This document shows positions 30,408-39,451 of a DNA stretch of 64,000 nucleotides, one piece after another. A model generated the notes under the pieces. It did no database searches. It worked only from the letters and a program-made list of their open reading frames with translations, and was not told where the DNA came from. This DNA is from a virus. The first letter of the stretch is position 1; each line of letters starts with the position of its first letter. The translations under genes and the position numbers were made by a program. Where the stretch lies: the IMG/VR virus record IMGVR_UViG_3300037112_000155, positions 59,617 to 123,616 of that record; one strand, given 5' to 3'.

Positions 30408-30707
30408 AGCGAAGGGAACCACAGTCTTCACCGTAGGGAGTCCGGACATTGAGTGCCGGACAACTATCCCGATCGTGGACTGCCCGGGGTCTTCAGACAT
30501 CAAGGTGGGGCTGGTGAAAACCAGCCCTGCCGCGAGATTGAGAATGCACGGTCGGCGGAGCGCATAGCGCATGTGCGTAGATGTCAGGCCGTGTTGGAGC
30601 GACAAGAGAGACAGCCACGAAGCGGAGATCCGTGATCGGCTCAACCCTCTCGGGCGCCTTGTGCAAAGGGTGCCCTAGCTCCTCGAATTGAACCAAGGAA
30701 GGGAATC
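30408..30707 (+). other. Hairpin-rich non-coding region
   Basis: About 300 bp. GTCCGG/CCGGAC (30440-30461), GGGCTGGT-GAAA-ACCAGCCC (30508-30527, GNRA loop) and a GGGC...GCCC stem with CCTT/AAGG near 30,652-30,676. A 60-codon open frame present here has no start signal. Candidate structured RNA. Confidence 0.45.
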
Positions 30708-31184
30708 ATGAACTGGACGGAACTGAATCAGCAAGTCGATGCGAAACGCAAGGAGTATGCAGAGCTTGACACCGCGCGAAGCCGGGTCATGTCTGAAATG
30801 CACGTCCTGGCTATGACCAACGGATGCAAGCACGCCAGGGATTGCATGTACACCACAGCAGATGCTCAAAACACCCGCGGCTGTTACGGCTGCGATCGGG
30901 AAGAACTACTGGAGATGAAGCGGCAAGCAACGCTGATCGATGTCATTATTCAGAGCCCACTCAAGCCATCGCCTGCAGATGTGTTGGTCTGGGTTCGTCT
31001 CGGCAAGAGTATCGGCCCTAACTGGAGAGTTGGCGGCCACAAGAAGGAGGGTGTCGGGACTTGGTTCGTCATCCTCGACGACGGCGAGAAGCACTATCTT
31101 CCGACCAATCAACTTGATGGCTGGATGCCACTTATCAAGCCTTCTGCACCCAATGGATTACCTGTTCAGGAGAAAGCAGCATGA
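30708..31184 (+). CDS. Cysteine-containing hypothetical protein, 158 aa
   Basis: AAGGAAGGG precedes ATG. Helical first 35 residues, then CKHARDCMY and GCYGCD which could be a zinc site, then a strand-rich half (WFVILDDGEKHYLPTN). Family not recognised. Confidence 0.8.
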   Translation: MNWTELNQQVDAKRKEYAELDTARSRVMSEMHVLAMTNGCKHARDCMYTTADAQNTRGCYGCDREELLEMKRQATLIDVIIQSPLKPSPADVLVWVRLGKSIGPNWRVGGHKKEGVGTWFVILDDGEKHYLPTNQLDGWMPLIKPSAPNGLPVQEKAA

Positions 31185-31720
31185 GCCAAGGCAAAGGAAT
31201 CTCTGACGCCGTTCGAGGCGCCATTCGCGAGTGGATCACACCGGACATCATCGATCAACTCTGGGCTGCCAACGCCCCGCTCGCTGTGGCAACATCCAAC
31301 TCAGCATCGTTCTTACCACGATCCAAGGACGTGTTCACTCGCGAGATTCGCGGAGCCGATTCCTGGGTCCGCCGGGTCCGCCGTCGCATTTCCAACGGCT
31401 GGGAGCGGGATTACGATTGCAAGGCTTTCCCGCGCAGCGTGGTAGGCCTGCGAGTGCACACCAACTTGGCTGACACCAACATCCGCTACGTCACCTTCCG
31501 TATGAACGGCAGGCTGATCGGCGGCGGTGTGGTCAGCGTACCCAGCGTGCTGGTTTCTCAGCGCGGTAGGAACGCCGCCATTCAGGACAAGAGCTTCACC
31601 GTCGCGCGGCCGGCAGCACCTACATTCCGTCCATTCACGGCCGATGAGCTACACCAGCTGGCTACCGATGTCGAGTTCGGCAGCGGCACGTTCGACAGCA
31701 TGTTTGAGGACCGAGTCTAA
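31181..31720 (+). CDS. Hypothetical protein, 179 aa
   Basis: Overlaps the preceding stop (ATGA). Basic middle (WVRRVRRRISNGWERDY) and strand-rich VHTNLADTNIRYVTFRMNGR. No family recognised. Confidence 0.8.
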   Translation: MSQGKGISDAVRGAIREWITPDIIDQLWAANAPLAVATSNSASFLPRSKDVFTREIRGADSWVRRVRRRISNGWERDYDCKAFPRSVVGLRVHTNLADTNIRYVTFRMNGRLIGGGVVSVPSVLVSQRGRNAAIQDKSFTVARPAAPTFRPFTADELHQLATDVEFGSGTFDSMFEDRV

Positions 31721-31914
31721 TGCGATTCACTCACTATCTGCGAAAGCTTCTGGTCACCGGTTCTGTGGAACGATTGCCGTTCGACGAATCTCACTTCAGA
31801 GAAGTCGGCATGTCCACCATGAGTGGCATGCCGATCCTGGAAGCGTACCAGCTGGTCAACAAGTGGAACGTGGACCAGAACTCCCAGCGCTTCATGTTCG
31901 CTCTCGAGCCATAA
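31720..31914 (+). CDS. Hypothetical protein, 64 aa
   Basis: Starts in a TAATG overlap. Short helical sequence ending AYQLVNKWNVDQNSQRF. Function unknown. Confidence 0.75.
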   Translation: MRFTHYLRKLLVTGSVERLPFDESHFREVGMSTMSGMPILEAYQLVNKWNVDQNSQRFMFALEP

Positions 31915-31945
31915 CCAGTCGCAACTGATCCAAGGAGGATCATCC

Positions 31946-33973
31946 GTGTTCAGTACACTCAAGATCGCAGTCGCCAAGCAGTTCGAGATCATGAAGGCAA
32001 ACGGGTTATACCGTGTCGAGATCGACAAGGATGCCTTCTGGACAGCCTATCTCGCCAGCTTCCCGGCTGGGATGGATCCCATCTACAAGGAGCGCACGCA
32101 GCACGATTGTAACTGCTGCAAGAGCTTCATCCGCGCAGTCGGCGGCATGGTCAGCATTGTCAACGGCAGCCTCGTCAGTTTATGGGACATCACGGTTGGC
32201 GATGGCTATCAGCCTGTGGTCGATGCGCTTGCCGCGATCGTTCACGGCCTGCCGACCGACAACATCTTCCTGGCAACCGAGAAGACAGTCGGCACCGAGA
32301 AGAGCTTCGCGGCCGTGCTCGAAGGTGTCACCACCTGGCAGCACTTCCACTTGTCCCTGCCTGCAGAGGTTGTGGTCAATGGCGAAGCCATCGGACCGCG
32401 ATCCAATGACGCGCGCACCACGCATGACGTATTCCTCCGTGGACTCAAGGAGATCACACAGGACTCCATCAACACTGTCCTGGAGCTGATCGGTCAGAAC
32501 TCGCTGTATCGTGGCGAAGAGCATACCTTCGTCCTCGAGAGCTTCCTCAAACTCAAGAAGCAGTTCGCCCGCATCCCTGTAGCTGAACAGGATTTGTTCG
32601 CCTGGAGTCGCTCGCGCTCAACTCCGCCGGCGGTTACGAAGATCCGCGGGACAGTTATCGGCACCCTGCTGGTTGACCTGTCCGAAGGCAAGGACCTCGA
32701 CTACGCCGTCAAGGGCTTCGAGTCCAAGGTGGCGCCGGCTAACTACAAGCGACCGACTGCTCTGGTCACTAAGGCCCAGATCAAGAAGGCGCAGGAGACG
32801 ATCGAAGAGATGGGGTTCACCTCAGCTCTGGAGCGTCGCTATGCTGCACTGCCTGACATCACCATCAACAACATCCTGTTCGCCGACCGCACGACCCGTA
32901 GGGCCATGAATGTCTTCGACGAGCTGTCCGACCGGGTTGTGGTCAAGGCCCAGAACCTGGATCGCGTCGAGGAAGTCAGCATCGTCGACTTCCTGGAGAA
33001 GATCCTGCCCAAGGCGGACTCGCTCGAGGTTATGTTCGAGAACGGGCATGCCTCGAACCTGGTCAGCCTGATCGCTCCGGTTGATCCCGGCGCGAAGAAC
33101 ATGTTCAAGTGGGGCAACAACTTCTCCTGGTCGTATGCAGGAGAGATGGCTGACTCCATCAAGGAACGCGTGAAGAAGGCTGGTGGAAGCATCACCGGTG
33201 ATCTCTGCTGCCGTCTGGCATGGGAGTACACCGATGATCTGGACTTCCACATGGAAGAGCCAGTTACTGGCTTCAAGGGCCGCGGCAGTACCTACGAGAT
33301 CATGTTCCAGAATCGCCGGTCGCTTTCCCCGTCCGGCGGCATGCTGGACGTTGACGCCAACGGCGCCGATGGGATGGTACCTCATCCGGTCGAGAACATC
33401 TTCTATGCCAACCGTCGCACCATGAAGTCGGGTATCTACGTCCTGAAGGTTCACAACTACAGTCGACGCAGCTCCGGCGTTGGCTTCGAAGTCGAGGTCG
33501 AGTTCGGCGGTAAGATCCACCACATGGTCTACGAGAAGGCCGTTCCCACGGGAGCAACCATCGAAGTGGCCCGTATCCAGTGCGCGCTCGATGGCTCGTT
33601 CGAGATCATCAGCTCGCTGCCGTCCACCCAGGCCAGCAAGGAAGTGTGGGGCCTGCCGACTCAGACCTTCCAGAAGGTCAACGTCGTCATGCTCTCGCCC
33701 AACTGCTGGGATCTGCAGAAGAATGGCAACTTGCACTACTTCTTCATGCTCGATCGCTGCCTCAACGACGGCAAGGCTCGTGGCTTCTTCAACGAGTTCC
33801 TGACGCAGGCTCTCGACGAACACCGCAGGGTGTTCGAGATGGTCGGCACCAAGATGAAGACCGAGGAGTCGACCAACCAACTCAGCGGGCTGGGATTCTC
33901 ATCGACCCAACGCAACTCACTGCTGTGCCGGGTGAAGGGGAGCTTCAACCGTGTCGTCAAGATCAACTTCTAA
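31946..33973 (+). CDS. Large phage protein with DUF2135/YfaP-like domain, 675 aa
   Basis: GTG at 31946 follows CAAGGAGG. Residues about 415-560 include LAWEYTDDLDFHMEEPVTG, GGMLDVDANGADG and KVHNYSRRSS, the pattern of DUF2135/YfaP beta-sandwich domains. The N-terminal 300 residues look helical with a CNCC motif (near 55). Homologues of this arrangement occur in several large phages, function not established. Overlaps the next small gene. Confidence 0.75.
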   Translation: MFSTLKIAVAKQFEIMKANGLYRVEIDKDAFWTAYLASFPAGMDPIYKERTQHDCNCCKSFIRAVGGMVSIVNGSLVSLWDITVGDGYQPVVDALAAIVHGLPTDNIFLATEKTVGTEKSFAAVLEGVTTWQHFHLSLPAEVVVNGEAIGPRSNDARTTHDVFLRGLKEITQDSINTVLELIGQNSLYRGEEHTFVLESFLKLKKQFARIPVAEQDLFAWSRSRSTPPAVTKIRGTVIGTLLVDLSEGKDLDYAVKGFESKVAPANYKRPTALVTKAQIKKAQETIEEMGFTSALERRYAALPDITINNILFADRTTRRAMNVFDELSDRVVVKAQNLDRVEEVSIVDFLEKILPKADSLEVMFENGHASNLVSLIAPVDPGAKNMFKWGNNFSWSYAGEMADSIKERVKKAGGSITGDLCCRLAWEYTDDLDFHMEEPVTGFKGRGSTYEIMFQNRRSLSPSGGMLDVDANGADGMVPHPVENIFYANRRTMKSGIYVLKVHNYSRRSSGVGFEVEVEFGGKIHHMVYEKAVPTGATIEVARIQCALDGSFEIISSLPSTQASKEVWGLPTQTFQKVNVVMLSPNCWDLQKNGNLHYFFMLDRCLNDGKARGFFNEFLTQALDEHRRVFEMVGTKMKTEESTNQLSGLGFSSTQRNSLLCRVKGSFNRVVKINF

Positions 33974-34121
33974 GGCTCTGACTCGGGCAGTGCGCCATCG
34001 CCGTGCGCTGCTCGACAAGGAGATCTCAACTACCTCAACGATCCGAAGGCATGTTCGTCGGCTGCTGTCCAAGCTAGACCGCAAACTTGCTGTTTTGGAA
34101 CATCGTCGTTTGGATTACTAA
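33951..34121 (+). CDS. Small basic helical protein, 56 aa
   Basis: GTG with GGGGAG eight bases upstream, beginning inside the end of the 675-aa gene. Strongly basic with heptad-like Leu (RRHVRRLLSKLDRKLAVLEH). Possible nucleic-acid-binding coiled coil. Confidence 0.6.
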   Translation: MSSRSTSKALTRAVRHRRALLDKEISTTSTIRRHVRRLLSKLDRKLAVLEHRRLDY

Positions 34122-34147
34122 CCCGCGCCTCAGGAGGGCGCAATCAC

Positions 34148-34537
34148 ATGTTCGAGAAAGCATCCCGCCTCGCAATTCGTTTCGAATCACCCAAGGGTCT
34201 CCTCACCGTTGAGGACCTCTGGCCGTTGCCGCTCACGGTGCGCAACGGCGGCGCCAGCCTGGACAACATCGCTCGCGCGTTGAACAAGCAGATCAAGGAC
34301 ACCGACACCGAGAGTTTCGTGGTCAAGACCACGAAGACTGACGAGGTCACGCAGCTCAAGTTCGACATCGTCAAGCACATCATCGAAGTGCGTCTCGCCG
34401 AAGCCGAAGTGGCAGCGACCGCCGCTGACAAGCGCGAGAAGAAGCAGAAGCTGCTGGCTCTCGTCGCCGAGAAGCAGGACGAAGCACTGAAGGGTGCCTC
34501 GATCGAAGAGCTGATGGCTCAGATCAACGCTCTGTAA
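34148..34537 (+). CDS. Helical hypothetical protein, 129 aa
   Basis: CAGGAGG precedes the ATG. N-terminal strands then a coiled-coil-like C-terminal half (RLAEAEVAATAADKREKKQK). Phage proteins of similar size and layout exist without known function. Confidence 0.8.
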   Translation: MFEKASRLAIRFESPKGLLTVEDLWPLPLTVRNGGASLDNIARALNKQIKDTDTESFVVKTTKTDEVTQLKFDIVKHIIEVRLAEAEVAATAADKREKKQKLLALVAEKQDEALKGASIEELMAQINAL

Positions 34538-34590
34538 ACAACCCAGTGGAGGCCGTCGAAAGACGGCCTCCGCGCAACCAGAAAGCAGAC

Positions 34591-34788
34591 ATGATTCACA
34601 GACACTCATACCGTCGCCGCCTACGCCAGATGAGCTGGAGCGTGCTGCGCTCCGAGATCGGCAAAGTCTTCCGACGTTGTCAGAATCGTTCCACTCTGGA
34701 ACGAAAGTACCCAGAAGGAGGACCGCATGGGCTTCGTACGAACACTCACCCGCGCGGCGATTCTGTGGGGCAAAGAGAATGCGCTTGA
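34591..34788 (+). CDS. Small Arg-rich protein, 65 aa
   Basis: Basic N-terminus (MIHRHSYRRRLRQMSW) in a gap otherwise empty. Ribosome site is weak and the last 20 codons overlap the ligase gene, so expression is uncertain. Confidence 0.4.
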   Translation: MIHRHSYRRRLRQMSWSVLRSEIGKVFRRCQNRSTLERKYPEGGPHGLRTNTHPRGDSVGQRECA

Positions 34789-36334
34789 TTTACTAAGTGC
34801 TGTCGTGCTCCCGGGCACCAGCCGCGTCGTTACGCGCACGCTGGGCCGGGAGGCCAGCCGATGGGCCACCAGCAACCTCTGGGCAGCCCGTACGGTCGAT
34901 GGCGGTATTCTGGGTGGTGTTAGGCCCCCAGAGGCCGGCGCTAAGTACACGCTGCCCAAAGGCCTGCCCAAGGCCGGCGAGCGCCACCTGGTCATCGAGA
35001 ATGGCCCGCATACTCTGGAGGGATTCAATGGAGTCATCGAGTCCGGCTACGGTAAGGGAAGAAAGAGCCTTCTCTTTACTGGCCGAATACCTGTCAAAGT
35101 CGGAGCACAAACATCGCTCCGAAGGGTTGAATATCACGTCCACGACGCGGACGTTGCTGGCTTGCATTATGACCTCGCAGTTGCCGGCCTGCCGCCTGGA
35201 ACAGAGCAGTTCGAGCTGAACATCCCCAACGGGGACTTCAAAGGCCGCTACGCCATCGTCAAGACTGCCAAGGGATTTCTATCCCTGATGCTGAAAGACG
35301 AAGGCCCGGTGATCGAGAAGCCATCGTACTCGCTCAAGCCCGCGGCGTTCCTGGATCAGGTCCGCCTGGACAACCAGAACGGCGAGCGCTGGATCGTCGA
35401 GCAGAAGGAAGATGGATCGCTCGGCAACTTCAAGATCGGCAAGGGCAAGGCAGTATTTCACAGCCACCGGGAGGGTGGTCAGACCTACTATGATCGAATC
35501 CCCGCACTCGAAGATCTCCACAACACCTCACGCTACTGGTCCTCACGCAAGCTCATGCCATACCCCGATCTTGACGGCACTGTCGGCAAGGTTGAACTTG
35601 TCCACCCAGACGGCGTGCATCGTGTTGCGGGAATTCTCAACGCGCTTCCCGAACGTGCTCAAGAGATTCAGAACCTTCGCGGGCCCGTACAGGCCCACTG
35701 CTGGGATCTCGTCAAGTACAAAGGACGTGACGTAAGCGGTTTGCCTTATGTGCAGCGCAGGGCCTTGGCTGAGAAAGTCGTACGTGAGATCCGGTTTTAC
35801 AACCGGAACTGGGACATGGTTCAGAAGATGGATGCTGGCGATGATCCAGTCGCGTTCTACAACTCAATCGTGCGTCTGCCTCTGCCCTTCGGCGAAGGCG
35901 TCGTGATCAAGGATGCCAGCGATCCCACCGGCGAGACCTGGTTCAAGGTCAAGCAGGTGGACTTTGCTGACCTGGAGCTGGTGGAAGTTCTGCCAGGCTC
36001 CGGGAAGTATGCCGATTCCGTCGGCAAGCTGGTAGTCCGCAATCCCGCGAACGGTGCGATCGGCGAAGTAGGTTCATTCGCCATACCGGATCAGCAACGG
36101 GAGTGGATCTGGAACCACCGAGAGCTGGTCCAGGGATCCACGGTCAAGATCCAAGTGCAGGAACTGACTGCGCGCGGTGCGCCACGCGCCGGCGTCTTCA
36201 TGGGATTCCATGAGGGCAAAGGCAACACCGAAGCAGGCCTGTACATGTATGCCGAGAGCCTAGCTGGCGGCGATCAAGAAGAGATGATGCGAACGAAGTA
36301 TGCCCTGATAGCCGCACAGGGCTGGAGACGCTGA
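34727..36334 (+). CDS. LigD-like phosphoesterase-ATP-dependent DNA ligase fusion, 535 aa
   Basis: Residues about 130-195 (YHVHDADVAGLHYDLAVAG) resemble the LigD 3'-phosphoesterase domain, with HYDL at 147-150. The ligase core follows: adenylation motif EQKEDGSLG with K227, KVELVHP near 290, EGVVIK at 390-395, and WFKVK at 405-409. An OB-fold-like end follows. LigD couples end cleaning with nick sealing in NHEJ; here the primase-polymerase domain is absent. AGGAGG precedes ATG. The first 60 residues are not recognised. Confidence 0.8.
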   Translation: MGFVRTLTRAAILWGKENALDLLSAVVLPGTSRVVTRTLGREASRWATSNLWAARTVDGGILGGVRPPEAGAKYTLPKGLPKAGERHLVIENGPHTLEGFNGVIESGYGKGRKSLLFTGRIPVKVGAQTSLRRVEYHVHDADVAGLHYDLAVAGLPPGTEQFELNIPNGDFKGRYAIVKTAKGFLSLMLKDEGPVIEKPSYSLKPAAFLDQVRLDNQNGERWIVEQKEDGSLGNFKIGKGKAVFHSHREGGQTYYDRIPALEDLHNTSRYWSSRKLMPYPDLDGTVGKVELVHPDGVHRVAGILNALPERAQEIQNLRGPVQAHCWDLVKYKGRDVSGLPYVQRRALAEKVVREIRFYNRNWDMVQKMDAGDDPVAFYNSIVRLPLPFGEGVVIKDASDPTGETWFKVKQVDFADLELVEVLPGSGKYADSVGKLVVRNPANGAIGEVGSFAIPDQQREWIWNHRELVQGSTVKIQVQELTARGAPRAGVFMGFHEGKGNTEAGLYMYAESLAGGDQEEMMRTKYALIAAQGWRR

Positions 36335-36609
36335 TGAACGCTGCTCAGGCCGTGGCTGCCGCTAAGGGCGGCACGGTCATTACCCACGACGCTCGCGGCC
36401 TGATTATGTACAACGAGGCCAACGGAACCATGCTGCGTCACGTGATCAGCGATGATCCAACCGGCGATCCCTGGTTCGAAGATGTGGAAGAGTCCTGGCG
36501 CCCGCAGCTACTGGCGCAGGATGGCTGGGAAGTACCTTACGAGCCTGGCTGGTTCGAATGGGCGTGGCTTCGGGTTCGCATGTGGATATCGGATTGGAGA
36601 GATCGATGA
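36334..36609 (+). CDS. Trp-rich acidic hypothetical protein, 91 aa
   Basis: Starts in a TGATGA overlap with the ligase fusion, so probably co-translated. Ten Trp/Tyr in the second half (WRPQLLAQDGWEVPYEPGWF). No family recognised. Confidence 0.75.
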   Translation: MNAAQAVAAAKGGTVITHDARGLIMYNEANGTMLRHVISDDPTGDPWFEDVEESWRPQLLAQDGWEVPYEPGWFEWAWLRVRMWISDWRDR

Positions 36610-36923
36610 GAGACGTGGACGGGAACTTCTGCAACGGCAATGGTCAGTTGCTACCGGAAACCGGCGAGCAGTATGCCGCTCAGATCGCGCGGGAACGCGC
36701 TTCAGTTCGACCTGCAGTCGAGGTCGAAGCCGAGGACAAGCGTGCCTACGTGTCCATCACCCACGGCATGCGCGGCTACTTTGCCGTGTTGCTGACCTGG
36801 GACGAGGAGTGTGGTTGCCATACACCTTGGAACTCGGGCTTCGGGAGCTTCGCGACGTCAGAGGCAGCGCATCCGGAGGCCAAAGCCTGGGCTGAGTCGG
36901 AAGGCATCGAGTTCCGCCCATGA
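36606..36923 (+). CDS. Hypothetical protein, 105 aa
   Basis: ATG at 36606 overlaps the preceding stop; TGGAGAG lies upstream. Middle contains AYVSITHGMRGYFAVLLTWD, strand-like, and CGCH. Function unknown. Confidence 0.75.
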   Translation: MRDVDGNFCNGNGQLLPETGEQYAAQIARERASVRPAVEVEAEDKRAYVSITHGMRGYFAVLLTWDEECGCHTPWNSGFGSFATSEAAHPEAKAWAESEGIEFRP

Positions 36924-37612
36924 TCATCAAATCGAAGTTCAAGGACTACTACGACTTCTGTGCCAACATATTCGGCGGCGGAGATCCGAAGGTGGTGTAC
37001 AGTCGTGGCCGTCTGGCGCCGATCGACGCCAGGTACGGCAGCTTGGTTGAAACCAAGCTGACTGTTGAGACCGCGGAATGCCCGTTGTTGTCTCCGACTG
37101 CATTCAATCATCGCTATGCGCTGCGCAACTGGGACACCGAGGTCGCCTATCTGATCGTGGCCGGCAAGCTGTATCTGCTGTCCAGACAGAGAGGCGAGCT
37201 GTGGATCGGTCAGAAACCGTATCGGATCGCCAACGAGAAAGACGACCTGTTCAAGTTGAATCCGTGGTCGAGTCGCGCCACATCCTTCGGCATCGAGGCT
37301 CGTGTGGAGCATCCGTTCCTCATCGAGCTGTCGAGGCTGGTTGGCGGTCCCGTGTTCGTGATTGAAGAGATCACGTGGACGGCACACAACCGGAGTGCGA
37401 AGGTCACAGTGCAGGGCCAGTGCCCGATCCTCAAGGACCTGGGCATGGCGTCCATTGTGCCGGCTAACACGATGTATCAGGATCTGGCCTATTTCATGGG
37501 CAACCTGATGCACAACACCCCGGACATCAACCCTCCCGCGGTACTCAGCGAGAAGGAACGTATCGTGAAGGCCGGCTTCGATCTGAAGCAGTCTTTTCGT
37601 CACAGAACGTAG
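36920..37612 (+). CDS. Conserved-type phage protein, 230 aa
   Basis: Begins MIIKSKFKDYYDF...GGGDPKVVYSR, an arrangement I have seen in hypothetical proteins of large phages. Mostly alternating strands; a helical C-terminus. Overlaps the preceding gene. No function known. Confidence 0.8.
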   Translation: MIIKSKFKDYYDFCANIFGGGDPKVVYSRGRLAPIDARYGSLVETKLTVETAECPLLSPTAFNHRYALRNWDTEVAYLIVAGKLYLLSRQRGELWIGQKPYRIANEKDDLFKLNPWSSRATSFGIEARVEHPFLIELSRLVGGPVFVIEEITWTAHNRSAKVTVQGQCPILKDLGMASIVPANTMYQDLAYFMGNLMHNTPDINPPAVLSEKERIVKAGFDLKQSFRHRT

Positions 37613-37624
37613 GGAAGTAGACGC

Positions 37625-37837
37625 ATGACAATCGAATTCGGCGACGTCGTAAAGGACACAGTCACCAGCTTTCAGGGCGTCGCGCTCGCACGCATGACCG
37701 CGCTGCACGAAGCTACCCAGATCCGTATCCATCCGCAGACCCTTTCCACCGACGGTGTCATCATCGGCAGCGTGTGGATCGAGGAGACGCGCCTGGTCAA
37801 AGTAGAGAACAGCCGCACAACAGGATTCCACACGTAA
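37625..37837 (+). CDS. Small SH3-like hypothetical protein, 70 aa
   Basis: FGDVVKDTVTSFQGVALARM and WIEETRLVKV match a common small phage protein pattern of an SH3-like barrel. Function unknown. Confidence 0.7.
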   Translation: MTIEFGDVVKDTVTSFQGVALARMTALHEATQIRIHPQTLSTDGVIIGSVWIEETRLVKVENSRTTGFHT

Positions 37838-37849
37838 CAGGGAGCAGTC

Positions 37850-38818
37850 ATGCAAGGAAAGTTCATCGAGATCCACGCAGCGGCCGAGTACATCGGGCCT
37901 GGCGCCATCGAAGTCCCACTGTATCAGTCGGAGATCACCGACATCGTCCGCCGCCGTGGCATGTTCGGTCAGCGGATCAAGTGTGTGCCGGCTACGGGGC
38001 ATCCCTCGCGTTTCTTCGAGGACACTCCGTATGAAGACATCCCAACCGGTACCTCCGAGAAGCCTGGCATTGGCCGCGTGCGGTATAACCCGGCTCGCCG
38101 GGAGCGCTCGGTGCCTTTGAAGGCGATCGTGGCCGAGATCAATTACAACCTGTTCGATATGGAGCTGGGCAAGCAGCAATCCCAATTCGCGTATCTGCAG
38201 GCCAAGGACCTGGCTGATACGGTCGACGGCGTCATGCGCACGCATGACGTTGCGCTCTGGAACGGCTGCGACACCAGCCTCAACGCGCCAACCACCGCTG
38301 AGTATTACGGAGCTGCTGGTCAGATCGCCGCCGGCGGTAACACAACCACCGTCGGAACGACCCAGAGCATCGTCGACGGCATCAAGCATGCTGTGGCGGA
38401 GATGATGGCAAACGGGGCATCAATGGGCACGCGGCCGACGGCTATCTACGCCAATCCGGTCCTGCTCGATCTGATCGACCGGGAGATGAAGACTGAGTTG
38501 AATGTCGTCCTCGAGACCGTGCAGCTGGAGTCAGGTTTTAGCGTCAAGGTTCTGACAACGCAGGCGGGTAAGCTGCCTTTGATTCCGGATTGGACGCTGT
38601 CTTATACCGGAACGCCTGGCTCTGGTTCGGCAATCCTGCCGGCTTACATCGTGACCGAAGAACTGATCGAGTATCACTGGCTCTCGGATCCCAGTCCGCG
38701 CATCTTCCAGATGGGCGTGCCTGGTTCGCTGGCGTCGAAGTATGTCGTAGTCAAATTCGGAGGCCTGGTGGTGAAGTGCGCACGCACTGCGCATCGCCAG
38801 GTACTCACAGAGAGGTGA
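37850..38818 (+). CDS. Major-capsid-like protein, 322 aa
   Basis: Layout fits HK97-fold capsid proteins: an N-arm with FFEDTPYEDIPTGT, a spine-helix region (LADTVDGVMRTHDVALWNG), a Gly/Thr-rich loop, then P-domain helix (QSIVDGIKHAVAEMMANG) and A-domain strands with PTAIYANPVLLDLIDREM. Length is typical for major capsid protein. No scaffold, protease or portal gene is beside it, which is unusual. Could also be a capsid decoration or vertex variant. Confidence 0.6.
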   Translation: MQGKFIEIHAAAEYIGPGAIEVPLYQSEITDIVRRRGMFGQRIKCVPATGHPSRFFEDTPYEDIPTGTSEKPGIGRVRYNPARRERSVPLKAIVAEINYNLFDMELGKQQSQFAYLQAKDLADTVDGVMRTHDVALWNGCDTSLNAPTTAEYYGAAGQIAAGGNTTTVGTTQSIVDGIKHAVAEMMANGASMGTRPTAIYANPVLLDLIDREMKTELNVVLETVQLESGFSVKVLTTQAGKLPLIPDWTLSYTGTPGSGSAILPAYIVTEELIEYHWLSDPSPRIFQMGVPGSLASKYVVVKFGGLVVKCARTAHRQVLTER

Positions 38819-38821
38819 AGC

Positions 38822-38971
38822 ATGGGCAGGGTTTTCCTGGGATTCATCGTCCTTGTGTGCCTGGGTTGGATCATCATTCCTGCCCTAATGTGCGCTGCGT
38901 CGGTCATCAGCATCCCGGTAGCCATCATTGCCGTGCTGATCATCGGGAAAGCGATCACGAAGCGGGGCTAG
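38822..38971 (+). CDS. Membrane protein, 49 aa
   Basis: Two hydrophobic helices (VFLGFIVLVCLGWIIIPAL; ISIPVAIIAVLIIG) with a small C-terminal basic end. GAGAGG precedes the ATG. Function unknown. Confidence 0.75.
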   Translation: MGRVFLGFIVLVCLGWIIIPALMCAASVISIPVAIIAVLIIGKAITKRG

Positions 38972-39004
38972 TGCTCCGGCAGAAGAGGAAATGGTGGCTA
39001 CGTC

Positions 39005-39217
39005 ATGATGGCAGTGAGGCGCACGTTTGAAGCGCTGAACCATCCGAAAGGGTCGACCCAGCGGGCGGCCCTCAACCTTTCAGCTCTCACCAGCGAGTAC
39101 ATGCCGAGCTATCGGTACATGTTGCTGGATGACAATGGCCGCGCCATGGAGGCGACTACGTCGCGCACTAAGGCTGATGCTGAGGCTCGAATGCCGTTCC
39201 TCATCGGTCTGCGCTAG
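39005..39217 (+). CDS. Small hypothetical protein, 70 aa
   Basis: Two adjacent ATGs (39005 or 39008). Sequence contains YRYMLLDDNGRAMEATTSRT, a possible strand pair. No family recognised. Confidence 0.65.
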   Translation: MMAVRRTFEALNHPKGSTQRAALNLSALTSEYMPSYRYMLLDDNGRAMEATTSRTKADAEARMPFLIGLR

Positions 39218-39242
39218 CCCAGTCTAAGTGGTTCCCCTTATC

Positions 39243-39265
39243 GCCGCGGCCATGGTCGCGGCTTT
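39243..39265 (+). terminator. Hairpin with short T-run
   Basis: GCCGCG/CGCGGC then TTTACTG; weak terminator. A GGTTCCCC variant of the GTTTCACC element lies just before. Confidence 0.5.
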
Positions 39266-39286
39266 ACTGTGCAGAAAGAGAACATC

Positions 39287-39451
39287 GTGACCCTATTGAA
39301 CCTGGTTGTTGAAGCTGCACTTGTGCCTAAATCCGTTCCCTATGAGACAGCAACACCGTGCTGCGGCGCCCAGGTCCATTTCAAGACCGCGTTGACTGAT
39401 TGGACCGGCGTCTACTGTCCTGGTTGCGGGCAATATGCGAGAGTGCGCTGA
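39287..39451 (+). CDS. Zinc-ribbon protein, 54 aa
   Basis: GTG at 39287 preferred over an earlier GTG because AGAAAGAG lies upstream. CCGAQV and CPGCG give a four-Cys ribbon. Stop abuts the next ATG. Confidence 0.65.
   Translation: MTLLNLVVEAALVPKSVPYETATPCCGAQVHFKTALTDWTGVYCPGCGQYARVR

Noticed and set aside
30453-30635. 60-codon frame in the hairpin-rich gap
   Set aside because: No start signal, unnatural composition, and overlap with stems.
32822-33880. Minus-strand open frame of about 352 codons
   Set aside because: Antisense shadow of the 675-aa gene.
36776-38389. Minus-strand open frame of about 537 codons opposite 36.6-38.8 kb
   Set aside because: Shadow of the 230-aa and capsid-like genes; high-GC third positions keep the opposite strand open.
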